This document shows, one piece after another, positions 50,538 to 58,390 of a stretch of 64,000 nt of DNA. Under the pieces are notes generated by a model, which made no database searches, was not told the DNA's origin, and saw only the letters and a program-made list of their open reading frames with translations. The DNA is taken from the NCBI RefSeq assembly GCF_030149425.1, contig NZ_JASBRQ010000053.1, positions 1-64,000 on the forward strand, in the 5' to 3' direction. A program made the position numbers and the translations under genes. The first letter of the stretch is position 1, and every line of letters starts with the position of its first letter. This DNA is from Maricaulis sp. (GTDB taxonomy: Bacteria; Pseudomonadota; Alphaproteobacteria; Caulobacterales; Maricaulaceae).

Positions 50538-51902
50538 ATGGATTTCAAAAAGCTTATCATGGCCGGGGGGCTGGCCTTAGCTGTTCTTACCGGGGCTGCC
50601 CAGGCGCAGATCATCGGCGGCGACGTGGTCGTCGATGGCAGTCGTGACGATGTCATTTTCCTCGGTGGTGAGATGCAGGTCTCCGGCACCGTTGAAGGTG
50701 ATGTGTTCGGCATGGCGGGCGATGCCCGGATTGATGCCAATGTCACCGGCGACGTCCAATTCTTCGGCGGTGACCTGACCCTTGCGGGTACGGTGGCCGG
50801 CGAAGTCGACGCGGCAGCGGGCGATATCAGCATTTCCGCCGATGTCGGAAATGACGTCAACGCGGCGGCCGGCGATGTGACGGTCACCGGTAATGTCTCC
50901 GGCGACCTGAACGCGGCGGGTGGCTCCGTTGATGTGCATGGCTCTGTCAGCGGTGAAACCCATCTTGCCGGCGGCCATGTCCTGCTCGCTCCGGACAGCC
51001 AGTATGCCGGTTCCGTCGAGATTATCGGCGGCCTGATCGAATTTGAGGGCGTTGCCCGCGATCGCGTTGAAATCGAAGCGGAAGAGGTCGTACTGGCCGG
51101 CCGTTTCGAAGGTGATGTCGAAATTCTCGCAGAGCAGGTTCGCATTGCGCCGAGTGCTGTGGTCACCGGCACGTTGCAAATCGAAGGCCCGACCGAGCCG
51201 CTGGTAGAAGCCGGGTCCAGTGTTGCTGTGCTCGACTACACCCAGCGAGACTTTGATTTCGAAAAGGAAAACCTCGACGAGTTCGACGTCGACTTCGATT
51301 TCGATGGCCCGCTCAATTTCGCCATCGGTGTCGGGGAAAACATTCCTGCAGCCTTCCTGGCGACCGCTTTCGTTATCGGTCTCCTGATTGCCCTGATGTC
51401 GCCGAAGGGTCTGCGCGGCATGACGTCGGCCTTCCGTCGCCGTCCGGTTTCTGCGCTCTTCCTTGGTGCCATTGGCATCCCGATGGTCTTCCTGATCATC
51501 CTGGTGGTGATTGTCTTGCTGATGGCGACGGTTATCGGCATCCCGCTGGCGATCCTGCTGCTGGTGATGCTGCCCTTCATCTATATCGGCTTCATGGCGA
51601 TTGGCGGTTTCGCGATCGGGGACCTGATCTTCAACCGCAATTATCCCAATGCCGGTCTCGGCCTGGCCCTGCGTGCGGCGTCGCTGCTGGTGGTCCTAGT
51701 CGCGGTCTATGTGCTCGGCTTTGCACCGGGACTGGGCGTGCTGATCGGTACGATTGTGCTGGCTATCGGTATCGGGTCCTGGCTGTTGTCCTTCGGGCGG
51801 CATCCCGATGGCCGTGACGACCGCCAAGACGAGCCTGCCGAGGCCCCGCGCAAGGATCCCGCACCGGCAGATGACGGCGCGGTTACAGAAAGCGAAGGGT
51901 GA
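50538..51902 (+). CDS. Membrane-anchored exported bactofilin-like protein
   Basis: 454 aa. Signal peptide MDFKKLIMAGGLALAVLTGAAQAQ; residues ~25-230 are beta-solenoid repeats (GGDVVVDG, GGEMQVSGTVEGDVFGMAGDARIDANVTGDV, GDISISADVGNDVNAAAGDVTVTG...). After an acidic linker (FEKENLDEFDVDFDFD) come about four to five membrane helices (about 270-420, for example FLATAFVIGLLIALMSP, MVFLIILVVIVLLMATVIGIPLAILLLVMLPF) and an acidic tail. So the solenoid is periplasmic and the C-terminus is in the inner membrane. GGGAG ribosome site. Presumably functions with the lipoprotein just upstream. Family resembles polymer-forming proteins; not characterised. Confidence 0.78.
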   Translation: MDFKKLIMAGGLALAVLTGAAQAQIIGGDVVVDGSRDDVIFLGGEMQVSGTVEGDVFGMAGDARIDANVTGDVQFFGGDLTLAGTVAGEVDAAAGDISISADVGNDVNAAAGDVTVTGNVSGDLNAAGGSVDVHGSVSGETHLAGGHVLLAPDSQYAGSVEIIGGLIEFEGVARDRVEIEAEEVVLAGRFEGDVEILAEQVRIAPSAVVTGTLQIEGPTEPLVEAGSSVAVLDYTQRDFDFEKENLDEFDVDFDFDGPLNFAIGVGENIPAAFLATAFVIGLLIALMSPKGLRGMTSAFRRRPVSALFLGAIGIPMVFLIILVVIVLLMATVIGIPLAILLLVMLPFIYIGFMAIGGFAIGDLIFNRNYPNAGLGLALRAASLLVVLVAVYVLGFAPGLGVLIGTIVLAIGIGSWLLSFGRHPDGRDDRQDEPAEAPRKDPAPADDGAVTESEG

Positions 51903-51972
51903 CCCCAGGAAAAGTAGGCGTTACATAGTCCCCGGAACAGAAAGTCCGCGTCTGCGGCACCGAAGGGGACAC

Positions 51973-54408
51973 ATGCGTAAGCTTACCGTTATTGCACTGG
52001 CTGCAGCCGTCGCGACGCTCAATGTCGCGGCGGCTCAGCCTATTCGTCAGACAACAAATGACTGGCGTGATGCGTTTCGCCAGCTTGAGGACGAAGATTG
52101 GCCGACACCGAACCGTGAACGCCGGGCCACCGGCGCTCCCGGGCCGGATTACTGGCAGCAGGACGTCGATTACGACATCGATATCCACCTCAATGAGCGC
52201 ACCAAGGTCCTGACCGGGACTGCGACAGTCACCTACACCAATAACGCGCCGGACGAGCTCGACTTTCTCTGGTTCCTGCTCGATCAAAACCGCTTCCGCG
52301 ATGATTCGATCGCGGTCATGACCGAAACCGTTGGCGGCGGCGGACGGGCGGCTTCGCGCGTTGGCGGATCCATGCCGGAAGGCATGTCAGCCTATTCGGT
52401 GCGTCGCCGCGACCGCCTCGAAAATGACGGTTACGGGTTCAATATTACGGCCGTCACCGATGCCGCCGGGGCCGACATGGACCACACCATTGTCGACACG
52501 CTGATGCGGATCGATCTCGATGACACCCTGCAAACCGGCGACAGCGTAACCTTTACCATTGAGTGGAATTACCGCCTGATCGAGACCCAGGTGGTCGGTG
52601 GCCGGGCCGGTTGGGAATGTTTTGAGGAAACCGGTGATACCGGCGGCGATTGTATCTACCAGATCGCTCAGTGGTTCCCGCGCGCGGCCGTGTTCTCCGA
52701 TTATGAAGGCTGGCACAACAAGGCCTTCCTGGGCCGCGGTGAATTCGGTCTCGAGTTCGGCGATTACAATGTTTCCATCACCGTGCCGCAGGACTTCATC
52801 GTCTCGGCAACGGGTGTGCTGCAGAACCCCGAAGACGTGCTGACGCAGTCCCAGCGTCAACGGCTGGACGAGGCGCGCACCGCTGATGAGCCGGTGTTCA
52901 TCGTAACCCCGTCCGAGGCCCGCGCCAATGAACGCCGCGGAACCCGCTCGGAAGCCACCTGGGAGTTTTTCGCAGAGAACGTCCGCGATTATGCCTGGGC
53001 TGGGTCGCGTAAATTCATCTGGGATGCGGTCGGCGTGGAACAGGACGGTGAGGGCGAGGCGCCCGATCTCGTCATGGCCATGTCTTTCTATCCCAATGAA
53101 AGCGAGCCGCTCTGGTCAAGCTTCTCGACCCGGGCGGTTGAGCACACGCTCGACGTCTATAATTCCTTTGCCTTCCCGTATCCCTATCCCGTGGCGCAAT
53201 CGATCGCCGGGCCGCAGGGCGGGATGGAATACCCGATGATCACCTTCAATGGCGGCACCTATGGCCGGCCGGTTGAGGATGAAGACGGCAATCTGTCCTA
53301 CTCGCTACGCGCCAAGCGGGGCCTGATCGGCGTTATTATCCACGAGATCGGGCATATCTATTTCCCGATGATCGTGAACTCTGATGAGCGCCAATGGACC
53401 TGGATGGATGAGGGGCTGAACTCCTTCCTGCAGTTCGAGGCGGAACGGCTCTGGGAGGAGGATTTCCCGGTCCGCCGTGGTGATCCGCATACGATTACGT
53501 CCTACATGGTCTCGCGTAATCAGATGCCGATCATGACGCAGTCGGATTCCATCCTCCAGTTCGGCCCCAATGCCTACTCCAAGCCGACGATCGCGCTGGT
53601 GATCCTGCGCGAAACCGTCCTCGGTCGCGAATTGTTCGACGAGGCCTTCCGCACCTATGCCCGCCGCTGGCGGTTCAAGCGGCCGACGCCCTATGATTTC
53701 TTCCGCACTATGGAAGAGGTTTCCGGCGTGGATCTGGACTGGTTCTGGCGCGGCTGGTTCTACTCGACCGATCATGTCGATATCTCTATCGACCGGGTGA
53801 TCGAGGGAACGCTGGACACCCAAAACCCGGCAATCGAAAACGCGCTCGACGCGCAGGTCGAGGCCCAACGCGCTGAGAGCCTGACCCAGGTGCGCAATCG
53901 CGAGAACGGTCTTTCGACCTACGCCGATAGCAATCCGGAAGTGATCGAATTCTACTCGCGCACGGATCGCCATGCGGTCACCAATCGCCAAAGCGAGGCC
54001 TATGAGCGGTTCCGCGACGGGCTGGAAGCCTATGAGGAAGAGATCATCGATCGCGGCGATCGCTTCTACTATGTCGACCTGTCCAATCAGGGCGGGGTGG
54101 TGATGCCGGTCATCCTGGAATTCACCTTCGCTAATGGCGAGACCGATCTGGTGCGTATTCCGGCCGAAATCTGGCGCTATAACCCGGTCAATGCGACCTG
54201 GGTCTATCGCACCCAGCGCGAGGTCGTATCTGTCGAGCTGGATCCGCTCTGGGAAACCGCGGATGCGGATCGTACGGACAATTACTATCCGCCGCGGATC
54301 GAGCCGACGCGTCTGGAAATGTACCGCTCGTCGTCCAACTCCTCGACCATGATGGATGACATGGATCGTCGCGTGACCCGTGACGACATCCAGGACCGTC
54401 CGGAATAG
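51973..54408 (+). CDS. Exported M1 family zinc metallopeptidase
   Basis: 811 aa with a signal peptide (MRKLTVIALAAAVATLNVAAAQ). The M1 catalytic set is present: substrate-binding GGMEYPMITF (variant of GAMEN), zinc motif HEIGH at residues 457-461 and the third ligand Glu480 in WTWMDEGLNSF, giving HEXXH-18-E. The N-terminal beta domain contains YDIDIHLNERTKVLTGTATVTYTN, and the C-terminal region is non-catalytic. Likely periplasmic or surface aminopeptidase. The 8-nt gap to the DUF6702 gene suggests one transcript. The ATG at 51973 is chosen for the signal peptide; a longer frame overlaps 50538. Confidence 0.9.
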   Translation: MRKLTVIALAAAVATLNVAAAQPIRQTTNDWRDAFRQLEDEDWPTPNRERRATGAPGPDYWQQDVDYDIDIHLNERTKVLTGTATVTYTNNAPDELDFLWFLLDQNRFRDDSIAVMTETVGGGGRAASRVGGSMPEGMSAYSVRRRDRLENDGYGFNITAVTDAAGADMDHTIVDTLMRIDLDDTLQTGDSVTFTIEWNYRLIETQVVGGRAGWECFEETGDTGGDCIYQIAQWFPRAAVFSDYEGWHNKAFLGRGEFGLEFGDYNVSITVPQDFIVSATGVLQNPEDVLTQSQRQRLDEARTADEPVFIVTPSEARANERRGTRSEATWEFFAENVRDYAWAGSRKFIWDAVGVEQDGEGEAPDLVMAMSFYPNESEPLWSSFSTRAVEHTLDVYNSFAFPYPYPVAQSIAGPQGGMEYPMITFNGGTYGRPVEDEDGNLSYSLRAKRGLIGVIIHEIGHIYFPMIVNSDERQWTWMDEGLNSFLQFEAERLWEEDFPVRRGDPHTITSYMVSRNQMPIMTQSDSILQFGPNAYSKPTIALVILRETVLGRELFDEAFRTYARRWRFKRPTPYDFFRTMEEVSGVDLDWFWRGWFYSTDHVDISIDRVIEGTLDTQNPAIENALDAQVEAQRAESLTQVRNRENGLSTYADSNPEVIEFYSRTDRHAVTNRQSEAYERFRDGLEAYEEEIIDRGDRFYYVDLSNQGGVVMPVILEFTFANGETDLVRIPAEIWRYNPVNATWVYRTQREVVSVELDPLWETADADRTDNYYPPRIEPTRLEMYRSSSNSSTMMDDMDRRVTRDDIQDRPE

Positions 54409-54415
54409 GGCCGCC

Positions 54416-54928
54416 ATGAGTCTGAAAGCCAACATTATGGGCGCATTTATCGCCGGGGTAGTCGTCATGACCGCCCCGGCGTTCGCGCACAAAGTCCACG
54501 CAGGTGCCACCGAGATCAGCCTCAATGCGCGCACCGGCGAGATGGAGATCGTCCATCGCATCTTTGCCGATGATCTTATGGTCGCTATCGGCCGGGACGA
54601 GGCTGATGCGGAGGATGTGTTGCGCGAAGCTGGCGGGCTGGACGCGGTCCGTGATTATGCCCTCGCCAATTTCCGGCTTGGAGACCCGAGCGGGCTTTTG
54701 TACGACCTTGACTATGTCGGGGCGGAGATTGATGGCGAGTTTGCCTGGATCTATTTCGTCTCCGCGGCGCCGCAGGATGAAACGGGGTTTACCGTCGATA
54801 ACGACCTTCTTGCCGATGTCCTCGACGATCAGGTGATGATGACGAATTTCCGCTTCAACTCCCGGGTCCGCACCGCCATGCAGGGCGAGGGGCGGCGCGA
54901 ACCCGTGCGGGTCAGCTTTGCGGACTAG
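54416..54928 (+). CDS. Exported DUF6702 family protein
   Basis: 170 aa, signal peptide ending APAFAH, then HKVHAGATEISLNARTGEMEIVHRIFADDL and further beta strands. This fits the DUF6702 family, which is often encoded next to M1 peptidases, as here. A periplasmic beta-sandwich is likely; no catalytic residues are seen. The stop codon lies in a 22-bp palindrome that also encodes the end of the convergent hydrolase gene, which it overlaps by 4 nt (CTAG). Confidence 0.8.
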   Translation: MSLKANIMGAFIAGVVVMTAPAFAHKVHAGATEISLNARTGEMEIVHRIFADDLMVAIGRDEADAEDVLREAGGLDAVRDYALANFRLGDPSGLLYDLDYVGAEIDGEFAWIYFVSAAPQDETGFTVDNDLLADVLDDQVMMTNFRFNSRVRTAMQGEGRREPVRVSFAD

Positions 54929-54937
54929 TCCGCAAAG
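54916..54937. repeat. 22-bp perfect palindrome spanning two convergent stop codons
   Basis: CTTTGCGGACT followed directly by its reverse complement AGTCCGCAAAG. The centre CTAG is the overlap of the two stop codons (TAG on each strand), and because of the symmetry both proteins end in Phe-Ala-Asp. No T-run follows, so a classic terminator function is uncertain. Confidence 0.85.
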
Positions 54938-56652
54938 TGCTGGTTGATCCAGTCCGAAACCAGCGCGAGGGCAGCGGGGTCGAATGTGGTTTCGATCAGG
55001 GCGTATTCGGCCAACGCACCCGTTTCAGCCGGCTGGAACATGTGGTTGAGACCCTCAAGCTCGAGGATGGTCGCATCGGGATTGCCGGCCAGACCCTCGC
55101 GCAGACCGGCCAGATTGGAGCCGGCCGGTACCTGGAGGTCCAGGCTCCCGATCACAGCCAGCACCGGCTGTTCGACCGTTTGCAGATAGGTGAGCGGGTC
55201 ATGGCGGAGAAATTCGACATACCAGTCGCGGCCCATTTGGGAGAGCAGGACATGGCGCTGCGTTGTCGGCACGCCGAGGGCCGTCAGGTCATCGTCCGTG
55301 ATCAGATCATCCAGTCGCGCCCGGGCATCGGCGCCATTCTCGGCATCCAGAAGTTCCGCCGTCACACGGCTCAGCGTTGCAACAGCCGCGTTGATGTCGG
55401 CCTCTGCCTGCCCGCCTGCACGCGCCATCAGCTCGGTCTGTTCGAGAATAATCTCCCGGCCGGACGTGCCCGGACCCGCGAGCAGAACCATGAAATCCGG
55501 AGCGTTCGGCGTCTGCGCCAGCATCGGCGCGATCAAACCGCCTTCGCTATGGCCGATAACCCCTGTGCTTGTCGCATCGATACCGGGTTGCTGCCGCAAC
55601 CAGGACAGGGCGGCCTCGGCATCGCTGGCAAAATCTCTCGATGTTGCCGAGGCGAAATCCCCGGTCGATTCTGCGAAACCGCGGTCATCATAGCGCAGGA
55701 CGGCAATCCCGTTGCGCGAGAGATGATCGGCCAGAACAGCAAAGGGCTTGTGTTCCCACACTGACTCGTCGCGGTCCTGGGGCCCCGAGCCCGAAATCAG
55801 GATAACGGCGGGGTGAGGGCCGTCGCCGTGCGGCAGGGTCAGGGTGCCCGCCAGGGTGACGCCGGCAGCAGCAGGGTTCTCGATTCTCACCTCTTCAATG
55901 GTGTAGGGATAGGGGGCTTGCGGTGTCTGCGGCCGATACGCATCGACAACTTCGCTGGACACGCGGGTGAAGACCAGTTCGACATCGGGAAAGCCCGGAC
56001 GTGTCCAACTGCCTGTGAGTTGGGAGCCATCGGCTTCAAGCTGGGCGGAATAGGTCACCTGCGCGGCCGGTACCTGCAGCTGAACCGTGGAACCGGTCCG
56101 CGAGAGCGCGGTGACCGGAATGCCGTAGGCGGCCTGGTCGATACTGTCCAGCGTCGCTTGCGTGCCCTCGGTCCCGGTTTCGATGTTCAGCGCCAGGCGG
56201 AGGATCGTGCCCTCACGGTCTAGCGCCGCTTCCCAGCGGCCATCGAGCCCCTCAATCAGGGTCGCGGTTTGCGGTTGAGGCCGGGCAAAGTTCAAGGGCA
56301 GGGCCATGCCCTGAAAAAATTCCCCTTCATAGCGGTCATGATCGGCATTCCAGCGCCCCCTGTAGCGCGCTCCAATCGCTGCGATTTCGAACTCAAGCAT
56401 CGTATCGTCGGCGACAATCGTGCTGACCGGGATTTTCTGACCCGGCGCCTGGTCGAGGCTTTCAAGGACCGCAGACTGGCTACCGTCTTCGGCGGTCGAC
56501 ACTGTCACCAGCAAGCGCAAGGTGCCGCCCGGGGTTTCGAGCGCGCCGAGCCAATCCCCGTCACCGGATTCGTCCCGGGCGAATGCATGTATCGGCGTGA
56601 TCAAGAGGACCAAGAAGGCGAGGAGGAAGGTTCTGGCAGGGTGGTTGGGCAT
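54925..56652 (-). CDS. Exported alpha/beta hydrolase with N-terminal extension
   Basis: 575 aa. Signal peptide MPNHPARTFLLAFLVLLITPIHAFAR. Residues ~25-245 form a beta-rich extension of unknown function, seen in some exported serine hydrolases. The hydrolase domain has PAVILISGSGPQDRD (oxyanion region), nucleophile Ser369 in GVIGHSEGGLIAP, and a C-terminal His in ELEGLNHMFQPAET. Carboxylesterase or peptidase-like. The ATG at 56652 has AGGAG before it; a longer in-frame start adds a non-signal leader. Convergent with and overlapping the DUF6702 gene. Confidence 0.87.
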   Translation of the reverse strand: MPNHPARTFLLAFLVLLITPIHAFARDESGDGDWLGALETPGGTLRLLVTVSTAEDGSQSAVLESLDQAPGQKIPVSTIVADDTMLEFEIAAIGARYRGRWNADHDRYEGEFFQGMALPLNFARPQPQTATLIEGLDGRWEAALDREGTILRLALNIETGTEGTQATLDSIDQAAYGIPVTALSRTGSTVQLQVPAAQVTYSAQLEADGSQLTGSWTRPGFPDVELVFTRVSSEVVDAYRPQTPQAPYPYTIEEVRIENPAAAGVTLAGTLTLPHGDGPHPAVILISGSGPQDRDESVWEHKPFAVLADHLSRNGIAVLRYDDRGFAESTGDFASATSRDFASDAEAALSWLRQQPGIDATSTGVIGHSEGGLIAPMLAQTPNAPDFMVLLAGPGTSGREIILEQTELMARAGGQAEADINAAVATLSRVTAELLDAENGADARARLDDLITDDDLTALGVPTTQRHVLLSQMGRDWYVEFLRHDPLTYLQTVEQPVLAVIGSLDLQVPAGSNLAGLREGLAGNPDATILELEGLNHMFQPAETGALAEYALIETTFDPAALALVSDWINQHFAD

Positions 56653-56737
56653 TTCATGCTCCTGAATTCGGGCAAGGGGAGGGCGTTCGCCCGCTTGGGG
56701 GCGTTTGATGGTCAAACGGGTCTGGGAGTGAAGAGGT

Positions 56738-57325
56738 CTAGTCTTTACGGCTTGCGCTCAGGCGCCGCAGCATGACCAGGCCGATCCCGCAGACAAGCAC
56801 AGCCATGGCTGCGTAGAGGGCCCAATCAATCGGCGCGAAGGCCCAGATGGCGGCGTAGACCACTGCGGTGAGCATGAACATCCGGCCGGCAAACCGGTTG
56901 AAGGCCTGTTCGGACGCCCGATCGCAGCTGGTCGATTTGAGCGACACGCCCCGCTTGGGCACCAGGTTTCCGTAAGCGGCAAAGACCAATCCGAACACCA
57001 CACCCATTGTGCGTTGTTCAAAATCGTCATTCATCTGAACCAGCTGAGAGGTATAGGCCGCGGTCATGGCCAAGGGGATTGCCAGCATCAGGCCGGCTGA
57101 CGTGATGGCATTGCGAATAGAGGAAAGTTCCTCCATCGCCTCCTCGCTCACCGCGCCTCGAAATTTCAGACGTTCCACCAGCAGCCAGACGACCGGGAAG
57201 CCCGCGGCAACGGCGAGGAACAAGACGGCGGCATCAGGGTTCAGCCAAGCGCTCAGGCAGCCAAAGGTGATGACCAGCGCGGTCATGATCATGGGTGTGA
57301 TGATTTGGGGGCGGTCAGGGTTCAC
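56738..57325 (-). CDS. SdpI-like integral membrane protein
   Basis: 195 aa with about five membrane helices (ITPMIMTALVITFGCLSAWL, AVLFLAVAAGFPVVWLLVE, ITSAGLMLAIPLAMTAAY, MGVVFGLVFAAYGNLVPKR, MFMLTAVVYAAIWAFAPIDW and so on). The segment AAYGNLVPKRG...EQAFNRFAGRMFMLTAVVY resembles the conserved core of SdpI-family proteins (GNYxPK...NR..G). The start overlaps the stop of the ArsR-type gene (ATGA), the arrangement of the sdpR-sdpI pair. In Bacillus SdpI gives immunity to a toxin and controls SdpR; here no toxin gene is visible. Similarity is modest. Confidence 0.6.
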   Translation of the reverse strand: MNPDRPQIITPMIMTALVITFGCLSAWLNPDAAVLFLAVAAGFPVVWLLVERLKFRGAVSEEAMEELSSIRNAITSAGLMLAIPLAMTAAYTSQLVQMNDDFEQRTMGVVFGLVFAAYGNLVPKRGVSLKSTSCDRASEQAFNRFAGRMFMLTAVVYAAIWAFAPIDWALYAAMAVLVCGIGLVMLRRLSASRKD

Positions 57326-57615
57326 TTCGTGTCCTCCTGTCTGTCTTGAGAGGGCGCTCCGATACCGAAGGCCTGGGCAAAGCCGAACAAGGCGTCTTCA
57401 AGGACGCTGAGGCGTATGCGGTAGATGACTTGCTTGCCCTGTTTGGTGGCATCGACGAGGCCGGCTTCCTTCAAGACCGCGAAATGCGCGGACATTGTGG
57501 GCTTGGACACATCGAACTGGGCCGAGATATCGCCGGCGCTCATCGGTTCTTCTCGCAAGAGCTCGAGAACACGGCGCCGGGTCGGGTCGGCAAGGGCTTT
57601 GAATACACTGCTCAT
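57322..57615 (-). CDS. ArsR/SdpR-family winged-helix repressor
   Basis: 97 aa: MSSVFKALADPTRRRVLELLREEPMSAGDISAQFDVSKPTMSAHFAVLKEAGLVDATKQGKQVIYRIRL. The recognition helix is SKPTMSAHFAVLKEAGL. There are no Cys metal sites, fitting the autorepressor SdpR type rather than metal sensors. The ATG at 57615 gives the correct N-terminus. The promoter lies so close (see 57622-57662) that the mRNA may be leaderless. Coupled to the membrane protein gene. Confidence 0.85.
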   Translation of the reverse strand: MSSVFKALADPTRRRVLELLREEPMSAGDISAQFDVSKPTMSAHFAVLKEAGLVDATKQGKQVIYRIRLSVLEDALFGFAQAFGIGAPSQDRQEDTK

Positions 57616-57621
57616 GCTAAG

Positions 57622-57662
57622 ACAATTAGCGAAACGTCGAATTGTTGTCAATAACAATTAGC
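57622..57662 (-). promoter_or_regulatory. Autoregulatory promoter/operator of the sdpR-like gene
   Basis: Read on the minus strand: -35 TTGACA (57651-57646), 17 nt, -10 TAATTG (57628-57623). Overlapping sites: GCTAATTGT occurs twice (57662-57654 and 57630-57622), 32 nt apart (three helical turns), and AATTGTT-N6-AACAATT forms a dyad (57659-57640). The expected transcription start is within about two nt of the ATG at 57615, so there is no room for a ribosome site. Confidence 0.6.
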
Positions 57663-57778
57663 CAAATATCTAATCGAACGATGGCCACCCAGTTTCCGGC
57701 CCCTCTTGGCCTTAACGGCGATCAGTGCCATCTAGGCAGGGATTTATGGGCTTCGATCGCCCAAGGACTGGGGACTTT

Positions 57779-58387
57779 ATGGCCAGGCTCTTGCTTTATT
57801 ATGCCCATCCCGGGCAGCAATTCTCTCACGTCAACTCGGCCATGTGGGCTGCGGCTCAGGAACTCGAGGGCATTACCCGCGTCGACCTTTATGCGGAAAA
57901 CCCGCGGATGGATATTGATGTCGATCGGGAACAACGGCGGCTCATCGAGCATGATGTCATTCTCTTCCAATTCCCGCTGTTCTGGTATTCCACCCCGGCT
58001 TTGATCAAGGAGTGGCAGGACCTCGTGCTTGAACACGGCTTTGCCTATGGGGCCGGCGGCGACAAGCTGGCCGGCAAGACCTTGATGCTGGCATTGACTG
58101 CCGCGGGTCCGTCGGAGGCCTATTCCCATGACGGCTATCAGCGCTTCCCCTTGCGAACGTTTTTAACGCCGCTCGAGCAAACAGCCCATCTGTGCAAGAT
58201 GCGGTTCGCGACGCCTTATGTCCTGCATTCCTCATTACGGGCGCCGGGCGAGGGTGAGGTGGAGCCGCATGCCCTGGGATATCTGAAAATGCTCGGCGCC
58301 ATCCGCGATAACCGGTTTGACTTCGACAAGGCCGAAAGCCAGGACATTCTCACTCATGACACATTGCCGATCCGGGAGCTGATCTAA
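57779..58387 (+). CDS. kefF: KefF-like NAD(P)H-quinone oxidoreductase (flavodoxin fold)
   Basis: 202 aa from the ATG at 57779: MARLLLYYAHPGQQFSHVNSAMW, then RVDLYAENPRMDIDVDREQRRLIEHDVILFQFPLFWYSTPALIKEWQDLVLEHGFAYG, the FMN-binding pattern of the KefF/NQO2-like family. In other bacteria KefF is an ancillary activator of KefC potassium efflux. The gene is 3 nt upstream of the Kef-like antiporter, strengthening the call. An earlier in-frame ATG (57746) would add 11 non-conserved residues. Confidence 0.85.
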   Translation: MARLLLYYAHPGQQFSHVNSAMWAAAQELEGITRVDLYAENPRMDIDVDREQRRLIEHDVILFQFPLFWYSTPALIKEWQDLVLEHGFAYGAGGDKLAGKTLMLALTAAGPSEAYSHDGYQRFPLRTFLTPLEQTAHLCKMRFATPYVLHSSLRAPGEGEVEPHALGYLKMLGAIRDNRFDFDKAESQDILTHDTLPIRELI

Positions 58388-58390
58388 GCC

